This document shows positions 34,871 to 44,131 of a DNA stretch of 64,000 nt, piece after piece. The notes under the pieces were generated by a model. The model ran no database searches and was not told the origin of the DNA. It saw only the letters and a list, made by a program, of their open reading frames with translations. The stretch comes from an uncultured Pelagibacteraceae bacterium (GTDB taxonomy: Bacteria > Pseudomonadota > Alphaproteobacteria > Pelagibacterales > Pelagibacteraceae), in contig CACJQE010000006.1 of the NCBI GenBank assembly GCA_902595465.1, positions 1 through 64,000 on the forward strand. The letters are read 5' to 3'. The position numbers and the translations under genes are program-made. Numbering within the stretch: the first letter of the stretch is position 1; each line of letters opens with the position of its first letter.

Positions 34871-35942
34871 TTTTTTTAAATTTTGATAATAAAAAAGGCA
34901 AAAATAAAACTATTATGAAAATTCTTAAAAAATGATGGTAACTCACAAATATTGGATCAATGTTATAAGCAACACTAATTACAACCATTTCATGAATTCC
35001 CCCAGGAGCAAAACTTAAAAAAGTTGGTATAAATTCAAATCCTATATAAGTGAGCAAATAAGCAGTTATCATTGCAACAATTACCAAAATTGAACTAACT
35101 ATTATTCCATGAAATATAAAAAATAATAATTCTTTAATTTTTAATCCGTTTAATCTGGTACCTAAAGCGGTGCCTAGAAATATAAATGCAATATTTATAA
35201 ATGCATCTGGAAATCTGGCATTAATTATTTCAAAAGTATAAAAAGCACCAGATAAAGCCATTGCACCAACTAAAGTAGGTGATGGAATTTTATAATTTTT
35301 TAAGATGTTTGCAAAAATGAAACAAATTATTAACAGAAATAATATTTCTAAAAAATATCTTTCGTTATAAATATTTTCATAGTTATAACCTGTCATTTCC
35401 GAGAAGCCTAAATTATTAATAAAAAAAATAGGCACAAAACTTACAATAAATATCACTCTTGTAGCCTGAGGGATCAAAACCCCTTTATCGTTTTTTGATT
35501 TACCAAATTCTAATAATGCTGCAGATATTGGAACAAATGCGCCCGGAAGAGCTGCTAAAACTGAAATGAATTTACTAAATTTACAAACTTTAAAAAAATA
35601 ATAACCAGCAAGAATAGTACTGACTATTGTACAGATTAACATCGCTAATGACGAAAAAATCCATAGATGAATTTTATATAATAATGTTACATTTAAAGTT
35701 CCACCAAGAATTATACCAACAATTAAAAATATAGGATTTAATAATTTAGTTGGAAAAACTATTTTAAAATTTGTAAATGCGAAACATAAATTTAAGCCTA
35801 GAGATCCTAATAACCAGGGCAAAGGTAGATTAATTAAAGTACCTAAGTATCCACCAACAAGTCCTATAAATAGAGCTTTATAACTACCTACTAAAGCTAA
35901 AATATATTCCTTTATGTTTTTGGAAAAATTATATTTGAGCAT
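34863..35942 (-). CDS. AbrB-type membrane protein (ammonia monooxygenase-like family)
   Basis: A 359-residue polytopic membrane protein with two repeats of about five segments, as in the AbrB/PF05145 family (annotation as ammonia monooxygenase or regulator is historical). Repeat cores are GYLGTLINLPLPWLLGSLGL with ALPGAFVPISAALLEFG, and IPSPTLVGAMALSG with LSFAPGGIHEMVVISVAYN. Function unproven; often near TctABC-type transporters, and here it diverges from a tctC gene 61 bases away, so a link to that carboxylate uptake system is possible. Confidence 0.83.
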   Translation of the reverse strand: MLKYNFSKNIKEYILALVGSYKALFIGLVGGYLGTLINLPLPWLLGSLGLNLCFAFTNFKIVFPTKLLNPIFLIVGIILGGTLNVTLLYKIHLWIFSSLAMLICTIVSTILAGYYFFKVCKFSKFISVLAALPGAFVPISAALLEFGKSKNDKGVLIPQATRVIFIVSFVPIFFINNLGFSEMTGYNYENIYNERYFLEILFLLIICFIFANILKNYKIPSPTLVGAMALSGAFYTFEIINARFPDAFINIAFIFLGTALGTRLNGLKIKELLFFIFHGIIVSSILVIVAMITAYLLTYIGFEFIPTFLSFAPGGIHEMVVISVAYNIDPIFVSYHHFLRIFIIVLFLPFLLSKFKKTN

Positions 35943-36003
35943 TGACTAAAATTTATAACTTATGTTTAATGATGGTTTCATAAATATAATAAGAGAGGAA
36001 ATA

Positions 36004-36978
36004 ATGAAACTAATTAAAACTTTTATTTCAGTTTTATTCTCTGCTTTCCTTCTATTTTCATCAACAAGTTCATTTGCAGTTGAAAAATTACATTTTTTAA
36101 TTGGCGGTGGTGCTGGTGGTGGTTGGGATGGAACTGCTAGAGGTACTGGAGAAGCATTAACAAAAGCTGGTTTTTTGAAAAGTGCATCATTTGAAAACAT
36201 GTCAGGTGGTGGAGGTGGTAAGGCTTTGGCTTACCTAATCAATAACGCTCCGAAAGATACAGTTTTAGTTCAGTCAACACCATTGGTGTTAAGATCTATT
36301 ACAAGACACAAAGGTTATGTAAAAGGTACTGGCACTTTATCTTATAAAGATGTTAAACCAATTGCAGGTGTAATTGGAGATTATGGTGCAATAGTTGTTG
36401 CAAAAAATTCACCTATCAAAAATTTCAAAGATGCAGTTGATCAATATCAAAAAGATCCAAAGTCAATTAAAATGGCTGGAGGATCTGTAAGAGGAAGCAT
36501 GGACCACTTAATTGGTGCGTTAGCTTTCCAAGCAGCTGGAGCAAATCCGAACGATGTGATCTATGTTCCATATGATGCTGGTGGAAAAGCGCTTGCTGGA
36601 CTTTTATCTGGAGAAACTCAAATACTTTCAACAGGCTTAGGTGAAGTAATGGGTGCTAGAGATCAAGTAAGAATAATTGGTATCACAGCTCCTGAAAGAG
36701 TAGGTGATGCACCAGAAGCTCCAACATTAAAAGAGCAAGGATATGATGTTCAGTTTGTTAACTGGAGAGGTTTCTTTGCACCAAAAAGTATGAGTATGAG
36801 TGATTATAACAAAATCTCTAAAATGCTTGGCGATGTTCAAAAAACACCAGAGTGGGAAGCTGTTAGAAAAAGAAATGCATGGGTAAATATTTATAACCCA
36901 GGTTCTAAATTTGATGCATTCTTAGAAAAACAAACAGTTGAAATGACAGCTCTGATGAAAAAACTTGGAGTAATATAA
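36004..36978 (+). CDS. tctC: Tripartite tricarboxylate transporter binding protein
   Basis: Periplasmic receptor of a TTT importer for carboxylates. The ATG at 36004 follows AGAGAGGAAATA and starts a signal peptide (LIKTFISVLFSAFLLFSSTSSFA); the frame extends upstream to 35962 without such signals. Mature 324-residue precursor shows the Gly-rich IGGGAGGGWDGTARGTGEAL ligand loop and the central GAIVVAKNSPIKNFKDAV and AGGSVRGSMDHLIGALAF. The full tctCBA set follows on the same strand. The RBS segment TAAGAGAGGAAATAATGAAA is identical to that of the second tctC at 62390. The carboxylate is not known. Confidence 0.92.
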   Translation: MKLIKTFISVLFSAFLLFSSTSSFAVEKLHFLIGGGAGGGWDGTARGTGEALTKAGFLKSASFENMSGGGGGKALAYLINNAPKDTVLVQSTPLVLRSITRHKGYVKGTGTLSYKDVKPIAGVIGDYGAIVVAKNSPIKNFKDAVDQYQKDPKSIKMAGGSVRGSMDHLIGALAFQAAGANPNDVIYVPYDAGGKALAGLLSGETQILSTGLGEVMGARDQVRIIGITAPERVGDAPEAPTLKEQGYDVQFVNWRGFFAPKSMSMSDYNKISKMLGDVQKTPEWEAVRKRNAWVNIYNPGSKFDAFLEKQTVEMTALMKKLGVI

Positions 36979-36993
36979 TCTTTATAGATTATA
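36974..36993 (+). terminator. Hairpin at end of tctC
   Basis: Perfect eight-base-pair stem TATAATCT (36974-36981) with AGATTATA (36986-36993), loop TTAT, containing the tctC stop codon and followed by an A-run on this strand. It sits between the binding protein and TctB, in the same relative place as the other intercistronic hairpins of this window. Confidence 0.55.
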
Positions 36994-37008
36994 AAAAAAT
37001 GTAAAGCA

Positions 37009-37479
37009 GTGAGAATAAGTCCTACAAAATTTATCTCACTGCTTTTTCTAGTTTTATCAGTATTTTATCTATACACAGCTAACAACATTCAAGTATTTGC
37101 ATTTGATGAGAACTCACCATTCAATGCAAGGACTTTTCCAATATATTTAGGTTGGGCAGGAATAATTTTATCAAGTTTAAAAATAATTTTACCTGAGAAA
37201 ATTACTACAGAGGTAAATCATAAACATCTAGATTATAAAAGTATAATTTATCTAATAATTATCTCACTAATATATGCAGCTGTAATTTTAAAAATTGGAT
37301 ATTTTATATCAACTTCTTTATTTCTTTTTGCATCTTACTATTTCTTAGGTGAAAGAAGATGGGGTTTGATGTTTATTTTATCTTTCCCATTTGTTGCTGC
37401 GTTTATGTATTTGTTACATGGATTATTAAATATTTATCTTCGCGATCCTTTTTTAAAATACATTGGAGTTATGGGATGA
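37009..37479 (+). CDS. tctB: Tripartite tricarboxylate transporter small membrane subunit
   Basis: A 156-residue protein with four membrane segments, as expected for TctB (KFISLLFLVLSVFYLYTA, TFPIYLGWAGIILSSLKII, IIYLIIISLIYAAVILK, LMFILSFPFVAAFMYLL). The start is GTG at 37009. It overlaps tctA by four bases (ATGA). It works with TctA as the membrane unit of the carboxylate importer. Confidence 0.88.
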   Translation: MRISPTKFISLLFLVLSVFYLYTANNIQVFAFDENSPFNARTFPIYLGWAGIILSSLKIILPEKITTEVNHKHLDYKSIIYLIIISLIYAAVILKIGYFISTSLFLFASYYFLGERRWGLMFILSFPFVAAFMYLLHGLLNIYLRDPFLKYIGVMG

Positions 37480-38975
37480 TCGAAGGAATATTAATTGGAT
37501 TATCAACCGCTTTATCACTAACAAATATTTTAATGGTGATGGTTGGTTGTTTTGCTGGAACTATAATTGGAATGTTACCTGGACTTGGTCCTATGACTGC
37601 AATTGCATTAATGATACCAATTACTTACGGTTTTGATCCATCAACGGGTTTAATCTTAATGGCTGGTGTTTACTACGGTGCAGTATTTGGAGGATCTACA
37701 TCATCAATTTTGTTAAATGCACCTGGCATACCAGGAACTGTTGCTACTGCATTTGATGGCTATCCAATGGCACAACAAGGTAAAGCTGGAAAAGCTTTAG
37801 CAATTGCTGCTTATAGTTCATTTGCAGGAGGAACAATTTCTGCAATATTTTTATTAGTTGCAGCTCCTAGTTTATCCAAAGTAAGTTTAGCTTTTAGATC
37901 ACCAGACTATTTTGCACTAATGATTTTGGGTTTAACAGCAATTTCTGCATTTTCGTCTAAAGGACAGTTCTTAAAGGCAATGATGATGGTTGTTTTAGGA
38001 TTAATGTTAGCAACCGTTGGTCAAGATTCATTATCAGATATCACAAGGTTTACATTTAATAATATGAATCTAACTGATGGAATAAGTTTTGTATTAATTG
38101 TCATGGCTACATTTGCAATGAGTGAAGCTCTTACAATTATATTTAGAGGAAAGGACCCCAACAGAGCTGCAAAACAAATATCATTAACAGAATTAGGCTC
38201 AATTAAAGTAAATAAAGAAGAAACAATTAAAATGGCTAAGACAATACCTAGATCCTCAATACTTGGTTTCTTAATTGGTGTTTTACCTGGTGCAGGTGCA
38301 ACAATTGCATCCTTCTTAGCTTATGGAATGGAAAGAAATTATGTGAATGAAGAAGAAAAACAAAAATTTGGAAAAGGTAGTGTTCATGGTTTATCCGCAC
38401 CAGAAACTGCTAACAATGCAGCTTGCTCTGGATCATTTGTTCCATTACTAACATTAGGAATTCCTGGAAGTGGTACAACAGCTGTAATGCTTGGAGCTCT
38501 TTTAGGATTTGGTATTCAGCCAGGACCAAGACTTTATCAGACAAACCCTGAAATTTTTTGGTCGGTTATCATGTCAATGTATATTGGTATGGTTGTACTT
38601 TTAATTTTAAATTTGCCATTAATTCCCTATATCGCTAGAATTTTAGCGGTACCTAGAAATTACTTAATACCTTTAATTTTATTTTTCTCAGTTACAGGGA
38701 TATATTTGATGTCATTTAACAATTTCGATATTTTTTTAATGATAGGTATTGCAGTGGTTGCAACTTTTTTAAGGCTATATGATTTTCCCATGCCACCTTT
38801 AATATTGGCTTTTGTACTCGGGGGATTAATGGAGGAAACATTGAGAAGATCACTTTTAATAAGTGATGGTTCGCCTAATTTCTTATGGGACAGACCTATA
38901 ACATTGATTATCTTAATTATAACTATTGTGATTGTCTTTTGGCAGATATTTTCGACATTTAGAAAAAAAACTTAA
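37476..38975 (+). CDS. tctA: Tripartite tricarboxylate transporter large membrane subunit
   Basis: A 499-residue membrane protein with about twelve segments, which carries the substrate. The ATG at 37476 (MIEGILIGLSTALS) lies in the ATGA overlap with tctB; the open frame extends upstream to 37359 but there overlaps tctB in another frame. Conserved loops are GMLPGLGPMTAIALMIPITYG, GGSTSSILLNAPGIPGTVAT in the first half and LPGAGATIASFLAYGMER and PLLTLGIPGSGTTAVMLGAL in the second. It converges on the next gene sharing TTAA at the stops. Confidence 0.94.
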   Translation: MIEGILIGLSTALSLTNILMVMVGCFAGTIIGMLPGLGPMTAIALMIPITYGFDPSTGLILMAGVYYGAVFGGSTSSILLNAPGIPGTVATAFDGYPMAQQGKAGKALAIAAYSSFAGGTISAIFLLVAAPSLSKVSLAFRSPDYFALMILGLTAISAFSSKGQFLKAMMMVVLGLMLATVGQDSLSDITRFTFNNMNLTDGISFVLIVMATFAMSEALTIIFRGKDPNRAAKQISLTELGSIKVNKEETIKMAKTIPRSSILGFLIGVLPGAGATIASFLAYGMERNYVNEEEKQKFGKGSVHGLSAPETANNAACSGSFVPLLTLGIPGSGTTAVMLGALLGFGIQPGPRLYQTNPEIFWSVIMSMYIGMVVLLILNLPLIPYIARILAVPRNYLIPLILFFSVTGIYLMSFNNFDIFLMIGIAVVATFLRLYDFPMPPLILAFVLGGLMEETLRRSLLISDGSPNFLWDRPITLIILIITIVIVFWQIFSTFRKKT

Positions 38976-39391
38976 CTAATATAAATTTTGTCTGAAAGAC
39001 CATAAATTAGAACAGCACTTAAAATTGTTAGAGCTGCAGAAGCTACTACACCTTCGCTATTTGTTTTCTCATTATGACCTAATTTATTAATATATATAGT
39101 GTAAACACCAACGACAAAATACATTAGGTTTTGAACAAATATCAAATTAAAGAAACCCCAAGTTCCATTTACCCCACCATCTCTAACAAACATTATGTAT
39201 ATGGCCATTAATATAGAGCCTATAAATGCTGCTCCAAAAAATCTTACCATTACCGCAGCACTATGATCTATTTTATATTGATCCATAAATGCTTTTGTCC
39301 CAACGACGGTTCTAAAAGCATAAACTGCATAAACCAAAAAATGAACAATAAAAATAATTAAATAAATTATTCCATTAAATTTTTCAATCAT
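38972..39391 (-). CDS. Four-segment membrane protein of unknown function
   Basis: I do not recognise this 139-residue protein. It shows four hydrophobic segments (GIIYLIIFIVHFLVYAVYAF, MVRFFGAAFIGSILMAIYIMF, FFNLIFVQNLMYFVVGVYT, VVASAALTILSAVLIYG), with short polar loops and no signal for catalysis. It is nine bases upstream of no gene on its strand beyond the GT4 gene that ends before it at 39401, so it may be the end of that leftward transcript. Confidence 0.65.
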   Translation of the reverse strand: MIEKFNGIIYLIIFIVHFLVYAVYAFRTVVGTKAFMDQYKIDHSAAVMVRFFGAAFIGSILMAIYIMFVRDGGVNGTWGFFNLIFVQNLMYFVVGVYTIYINKLGHNEKTNSEGVVASAALTILSAVLIYGLSDKIYIS

Positions 39392-39400
39392 GTGATAATT

Positions 39401-40483
39401 TTATAAGATTCGTTTATAGTTTTCAATTATCTTATCCCAAAGAAATTTTTTTGAATGAGTTTTGCACTCCTTTCCAAACTCTATATATTTATTACCTACA
39501 AATAAATTATCTATACTTGAATAAATTTCATCTAAACTATTACCATCGCAAATTAATCCGGTTTTATTATGAACAATTGCGTCAGAAGCACCGCCATCTT
39601 TACCACCTATAGATGGAATCCCAAATTGTGCAGCCTCAATAAAAGAAATCCCAAAGCCCTCAACTGAAGTTTTGTGAATTATTGATGGCATTATAAAAAT
39701 ATTAGATTTTGCAATTAATGCATTTTTTAATTCATTAGAAATATCGCTTAAAAAAACTACATATTTATGCAGCTTTAGCTCAATCACTAATTTTTTTAAA
39801 TTTTCTTCTTCATCTCCATATCCTATACAAGTGTAAGTAATATCAGGATATTTCTCTTTTAAATTCCGAATGGCCATTATAACTTTTTCGTGATTTTTTC
39901 TTTTATCAAATCTAGAAACGGTAATTAGCCTTTGTTTCTTTCCTTTTAGCATTTCTTCTGCTTGTTTAAGGTCGTCTTTTGGAATTTCTTCAATGGGATC
40001 TACACCTGGATTTATGACTATTAATCTTTTTTCTTCAACTCCAAGACTAATCGCTAAATTTTTCGTAAAGTTTGAGTTTGCCACCACATGGTCAACATTA
40101 TTTAAAACTTCTAAAACTTTTTTGTTTAATCTAGATCCTTTAGGGTGATTAATTTCTTTAGAATGAATTAGACATATTTTCTTTTTTGGGGATTTTATAA
40201 GTTCTAAACTTTTCCAGTGATCTGCAATGATACAATTTACATTTTTATTTTCATTTAAATATTCATTTATTAGTAGAGATTTTCTATATTTTCTTAATAA
40301 TTTAACTCCACTAACTCTTTCAATTGTAAATGAAACTTTATCATCAAACTTTTTATGATCTTCGTGATAATCAGCAAAAACTTTAACCATATCAATTTTT
40401 GATAAGGATCTAGCCAATCCCCACATTAGATTTTGCATACCACCAACATCAGGAGGAAATGTAGTTGTTATTATTAAATACAT
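39401..40483 (-). CDS. Family 4 glycosyltransferase
   Basis: A 360-residue GT-B glycosyltransferase: TTTFPPDVGGMQNLMWGLARSL at the N-terminus (Gly-rich acceptor loop), VANSNFTKNLAISLGV, the donor-binding LITVSRFDKRKNHEKVI and the EGFGISFIEAAQFGIP motif with Glu pair. Retaining transfer of a sugar onto a surface glycan is the likely role. Its ATG abuts the stop of the thioredoxin-fold gene on the same strand (one base shared). Confidence 0.9.
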   Translation of the reverse strand: MYLIITTTFPPDVGGMQNLMWGLARSLSKIDMVKVFADYHEDHKKFDDKVSFTIERVSGVKLLRKYRKSLLINEYLNENKNVNCIIADHWKSLELIKSPKKKICLIHSKEINHPKGSRLNKKVLEVLNNVDHVVANSNFTKNLAISLGVEEKRLIVINPGVDPIEEIPKDDLKQAEEMLKGKKQRLITVSRFDKRKNHEKVIMAIRNLKEKYPDITYTCIGYGDEEENLKKLVIELKLHKYVVFLSDISNELKNALIAKSNIFIMPSIIHKTSVEGFGISFIEAAQFGIPSIGGKDGGASDAIVHNKTGLICDGNSLDEIYSSIDNLFVGNKYIEFGKECKTHSKKFLWDKIIENYKRIL

Positions 40484-41037
40484 TAATTAGATGACCACTT
40501 AATACCACAACCCATACTTGGGAATTGTTCTTCAGGACCTTTGCCTGTTTCTGAAACTTGTTTCATAGCTAAAAATAAATCACTATCTCCTGATCTTACA
40601 GGCTTTAATTCCCTTAACTCTCTAATTCTCCCCCTATATTGAAGACCAAAATCTTTATCATAACCAAAAAAATCTGGGGTACATACAGCATCATATTTTC
40701 TTGCAATTTCTTGGGTTTCATCAATCAGATAAGGAAAATTATATTTATGTTTAATTGCAAATTCAATCATTTTTTCAAATGAGTCTTCTGGATAATTGAT
40801 TGGATCATTAGAGCATATTGCAACTGAATTTATTCCTAAATCACTAAGCTTAGTACAGTCCTCCACCACATCTCTAATAATTGCTTTTACATATGGACAA
40901 TGATTACAAATAAACATTACCAAAGTTCCATTTTCACCTTTGATATCATTTAAAGATATTAATTTGTTCTCTGTAGATTTTAATTCAAAGTTTTCTGCTT
41001 TTTTTCCAAAATCACATACTGGTGTTTTAATAGGCAT
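40483..41037 (-). CDS. Thioredoxin-fold AhpC/TSA-type protein
   Basis: A 184-residue cytoplasmic thioredoxin-fold protein of the peroxiredoxin-like group with the redox motif CNHCPYVK in the first third, KGENGTLVMFICNHCP, and later NFPYLIDETQEIARKYDAVCTPDFFGYD containing the cis-Pro. Such proteins are annotated as thioredoxin family or alkyl hydroperoxide reductase-like; the partner is unknown. There is no signal peptide. It diverges from the gamma-carbonic anhydrase gene across just 20 bases, so the promoters overlap. Confidence 0.85.
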   Translation of the reverse strand: MPIKTPVCDFGKKAENFELKSTENKLISLNDIKGENGTLVMFICNHCPYVKAIIRDVVEDCTKLSDLGINSVAICSNDPINYPEDSFEKMIEFAIKHKYNFPYLIDETQEIARKYDAVCTPDFFGYDKDFGLQYRGRIRELRELKPVRSGDSDLFLAMKQVSETGKGPEEQFPSMGCGIKWSSN

Positions 41038-41057
41038 AATGTAATAATATATAAATT

Positions 41058-41570
41058 ATGTTTTACGATTTGGAAGATAAAAAACCAAAAAACTCTGGCG
41101 AAAATTGGGTAGCGCCAAATGCAACTATTATTGGAGATGTCACATTAGAAAAAAACTCCAGTGTTTGGTTTAATGCTGTAATTAGAGGGGATAATGAAAA
41201 CATTCATGTTGGAGAAGGTTCAAATGTTCAAGATGGGAGCGTTCTACATACTGACCCAGGCTGCCCTTTAAGAATTGGTAAAGACGTAACTATCGGTCAT
41301 ATCGTTATGCTTCATGGATGTACAATTGGAGACAATAGTTTAATAGGTATTGGAGCTGTCATTTTAAATAATGCAAAAATAGGTAAAAACTGCATCATTG
41401 GTGCAAAAGCATTAATAACTGAAAATAAAGAAATTCCAGATAACTCGTTAGTAGTTGGTGCACCTGGAAGAGTAGTTAGAAAACTTACTGAGGAAGAAAT
41501 ATGTAAAATAATTGAGAACGCAAAACATTATCAAGATAATTGGAAAAGATACGTAAAAACTGTTTTTTAA
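41058..41570 (+). CDS. Gamma-carbonic anhydrase family protein (YrdA/PaaY-like)
   Basis: A 170-residue left-handed beta-helix trimer protein with hexapeptide repeats ([39 protein letters not shown]). The zinc-binding His are the one in SVLHTD and the two in GHIVMLHGC. Activity as carbonic anhydrase is variable in this family; alternative roles include CoA thioester hydrolysis (PaaY). One base separates it from the DUF1330 gene, so they are probably one transcript. Confidence 0.9.
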   Translation: MFYDLEDKKPKNSGENWVAPNATIIGDVTLEKNSSVWFNAVIRGDNENIHVGEGSNVQDGSVLHTDPGCPLRIGKDVTIGHIVMLHGCTIGDNSLIGIGAVILNNAKIGKNCIIGAKALITENKEIPDNSLVVGAPGRVVRKLTEEEICKIIENAKHYQDNWKRYVKTVF

Positions 41571-41571
41571 T

Positions 41572-41862
41572 ATGCCAGCAGGGTATGTAATTGCACAATT
41601 AAGAGTAACTAATCCAGAAAATTATAAGGAGTACATTGAAAAAGTTAATCCAATTGTAAAAAAATTTGATGGAGAATTTTTAGTTAGAAATGGTGAATAT
41701 CAAATATTTGATGGTGAAACTAAATTTCCAAGAATCATTGTTCTCAAATTCCCTAGTTATGAAAAAGCACTAGAGTGGTATAATTCTGAAGAGTACAAAC
41801 CAATAAAGCAAATAAGACTAGATAATGCTGAGGGAACAAATATAATAATTAAAGGTATTTAA
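41572..41862 (+). CDS. DUF1330 family protein
   Basis: A 96-residue small alpha-beta barrel-like protein of the DUF1330 family: AGYVIAQLRVTNPENYKEYIEKV, FDGEFLVRNG and the tail FPSYEKALEWYNSEEYKPI. Function unknown; the fold resembles dimeric alpha-beta barrels that bind small aromatics or heme. It follows the gamma-carbonic anhydrase gene by one base. Confidence 0.85.
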   Translation: MPAGYVIAQLRVTNPENYKEYIEKVNPIVKKFDGEFLVRNGEYQIFDGETKFPRIIVLKFPSYEKALEWYNSEEYKPIKQIRLDNAEGTNIIIKGI

Positions 41863-41866
41863 CAAT

Positions 41867-43177
41867 ATGAAAAAAGTATTTTTAATTTTTACATTCTTAA
41901 TTCTTAATGTGTTGTTCAGTGGTTATGCTTATGCAGGTGTTAATGAGCCTGGAGTAACTTCTATTAAAGGAGAGTGTGCTGGAGCATTTAAATATAATTA
42001 CAAAAAACATATAGAAAAATCACTTAAAAAAATTAAAGAAAAAAAAACAAACTTTGTTTTCTATGCTAGTTGTGATTCTGGTAGCTATTCATATGCTTAT
42101 AATAAAGGTAAAGATTTAGAGAATCTTCATAAAAAAACATACAAAAAATGCATGAAATATTCTAAGAAATATACTGGTGGTAAAGAATGTTATTTGTATG
42201 CAGTAAATGAAGAAATTGTTTGGAAATATGACCAGGCTAAAGCATCGGCCGCATTAGAAACAAAAATAGCAGAAACAAAAATGCTAAAAGAAAAAAATGC
42301 AAAGATGGATAAAAAACCAGGAAGATTTTTTGAGGATCAACCTGATGTAAATGATGATTATCAAATTCATTTCATATACATGCTGACAGCCAGTGATAAA
42401 GATCGTGAGCTAGATATAAATGGTAAAATTGAAGAATACGCTAACAAAATGAACGCTCTTGTTGAAAAGTTTAGTAAAAAAACAAAAGGATCTTCAGGTG
42501 TAAAAAAATATAAATACGATTATCGAAAAGATGGAAAATTAGATGTTACCTTTATAAGGTTAGATAAAAAAAGAAAAGAACTTCATAAACATATAAATAA
42601 CAATTATCGTGGTTACCTTTGGTTAAATGGATTTAATAATCCAAAAAAAGTTTATTTTACCTTTGCTGATGTAACGAGTGTTGATGGTGGAGAAGGTGGT
42701 GTTGGAATGGCATCAATGTTTCTTAAAAATAAACATAATAAAAATATAAATAATATGGTTAAAACAGCTCTTCATGAAGTGCATCATGCGATGGGGGGAG
42801 GTTTTGCTTGTGTCCCAGGTATGAATAAAAAAGCTCATTTTTCAAGCGGCCAAGATACTGATGCAAAACATATGTTTTTTGGAAAAGCTTATGTTCATGA
42901 TGTTGAAGGTTGTCCAAAAGGAGAGGATACTGTTTATTTAACTCCAACATCAAAAGATCCTTATGATCCGTTTAAACTTATATGTTTAAATGAGTGGGGA
43001 AAATATAATCATAAAAAACTTGTTGAACTTAGAGAAAAACAGATAAGCGATCTTAAAAAAGGTAAGTGGAATTATAGAAGTGGTGGATCTGGGTGTAAGT
43101 TTAATTATTGGGACAGAGCTGGTACTGGAGTTATGAAATTATTTAATAACGAACAGGCTAATAGAGCGTATAATTGA
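41867..43177 (+). CDS. Secreted protein with HExxH motif, unknown family (1)
   Basis: A 436-residue exported protein: signal peptide (VFLIFTFLILNVLFSGYAYA, about 1-23), an N-terminal Cys-containing domain (GECAGAFKYNYKK, YASCDSGSYSY, KECYLYAVN), an Ala/Lys-rich helix (about 125-145), and a C-terminal domain with VKTALHEVHHAMGGGF. HEVHH fits the HExxH zinc-peptidase motif, but no clear third ligand follows. I recognise no family. It is followed 24 bases later by another secreted HExxH protein, so the two look like a functional pair. Peptidase activity is inference. Confidence 0.65.
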   Translation: MKKVFLIFTFLILNVLFSGYAYAGVNEPGVTSIKGECAGAFKYNYKKHIEKSLKKIKEKKTNFVFYASCDSGSYSYAYNKGKDLENLHKKTYKKCMKYSKKYTGGKECYLYAVNEEIVWKYDQAKASAALETKIAETKMLKEKNAKMDKKPGRFFEDQPDVNDDYQIHFIYMLTASDKDRELDINGKIEEYANKMNALVEKFSKKTKGSSGVKKYKYDYRKDGKLDVTFIRLDKKRKELHKHINNNYRGYLWLNGFNNPKKVYFTFADVTSVDGGEGGVGMASMFLKNKHNKNINNMVKTALHEVHHAMGGGFACVPGMNKKAHFSSGQDTDAKHMFFGKAYVHDVEGCPKGEDTVYLTPTSKDPYDPFKLICLNEWGKYNHKKLVELREKQISDLKKGKWNYRSGGSGCKFNYWDRAGTGVMKLFNNEQANRAYN

Positions 43178-43201
43178 AATCCATAGATCATTAAATATTA
43201 A

Positions 43202-44131
43202 ATGAAAACAATATTTATAATTTTTATCTCTTTATTTTTTTATTCTAATTCAGTTGTCGCTGTTGAAAAATTTAAGTTCAAATATAACTTGCATGAAAAT
43301 TTACCAGAGAAATGGATTACTGAATTCAAAAATATAATGAATATTGTGCAAGAAGTTATGCCTATAAATGAGAATACTAACAATTGGGTAAAGAATAATA
43401 TGAAATTAACAAACATGAAACAGGGCTATAATATGGATATCTATGCATGGCAAAGCACAAAAAATCCTTTTCCGGAAAAGCGTGCTAATATGAAGTACTC
43501 AGGTATTGAAGGATGTAATTCACCTGAACCATGGATGCAACTAGACATATTTCCAAAAGATTTTACAAGTTCAATTAATAAAATTCGCACTTACACTGTT
43601 ATTGTTCATGAGTATTTTCATGTTTATCAAAACGCACTTTCTCACAGAGATAGGTGTCTGTCTGAAAACAGTGCAAAGTGGTTGGTCGAGGGAGGTGCTA
43701 AAGTTTTAGAAGAGATCTATTCAAGGCAATATTATAAAAAAGATCTTTTAAAGAGCGACATTAAAGAGAGTAAAAGATGGAGCATTAAAAAGGTTAATAA
43801 AGAACCTCATTTATACGAAAAACATAAGACATCACCACAAAAAAATGGATTTGATAGCAATTATGCTGGCTCTGCATTCATAGTACTGGCATTAGTTAAC
43901 GAATTAAAAAAAAATAATATTTCTGAAGAAAAAGCATTTGAATTAGTTTTTAGAGAATTTTGGATACAAAGGGCTAAACAACCTTCAGGCTGGAATTGGC
44001 AAACTACTTTTAAAAATACTTTTGGTATGACTTTGGATGAATTTTATAAAAGGTTAAGTAAATACAAAAGAAAAGATCTTAAAAAAATACTTCCAAGCAA
44101 GACATTGAAAATACAGGATATCTTTAGTTAA
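43202..44131 (+). CDS. Secreted HExxH protein, gluzincin-like (2)
   Basis: A 309-residue exported protein: signal peptide (TIFIIFISLFFYSNSVVA), then a domain with TYTVIVHEYFHVYQNAL. HEYFH supplies the zinc His pair and the catalytic Glu; about 30 residues on, WLVEGGAKVLEE offers the Glu third ligand typical of gluzincins (HExxH followed by a WxxEG helix). I recognise no named family. It follows the other HExxH protein and may be its partner or paralogue in architecture. It converges with the PNPOx-like gene, sharing TTAA. Confidence 0.7.
   Translation: MKTIFIIFISLFFYSNSVVAVEKFKFKYNLHENLPEKWITEFKNIMNIVQEVMPINENTNNWVKNNMKLTNMKQGYNMDIYAWQSTKNPFPEKRANMKYSGIEGCNSPEPWMQLDIFPKDFTSSINKIRTYTVIVHEYFHVYQNALSHRDRCLSENSAKWLVEGGAKVLEEIYSRQYYKKDLLKSDIKESKRWSIKKVNKEPHLYEKHKTSPQKNGFDSNYAGSAFIVLALVNELKKNNISEEKAFELVFREFWIQRAKQPSGWNWQTTFKNTFGMTLDEFYKRLSKYKRKDLKKILPSKTLKIQDIFS

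Noticed and set aside
37359-37475. TctA start at 37359
   Set aside because: The extra residues overlap tctB in another frame; the ATGA coupling at 37476 is the normal arrangement.
42774-42815. Metzincin assignment for the HEVHH protein
   Set aside because: After HExxH the third His/Asp of HExxHxxGxxH is missing (Phe at that place), so only a generic HExxH statement is justified.
42759-42953. Reverse-strand ORF within the first HExxH gene
   Set aside because: Shadow of a gene with signal peptide and motif on the other strand.
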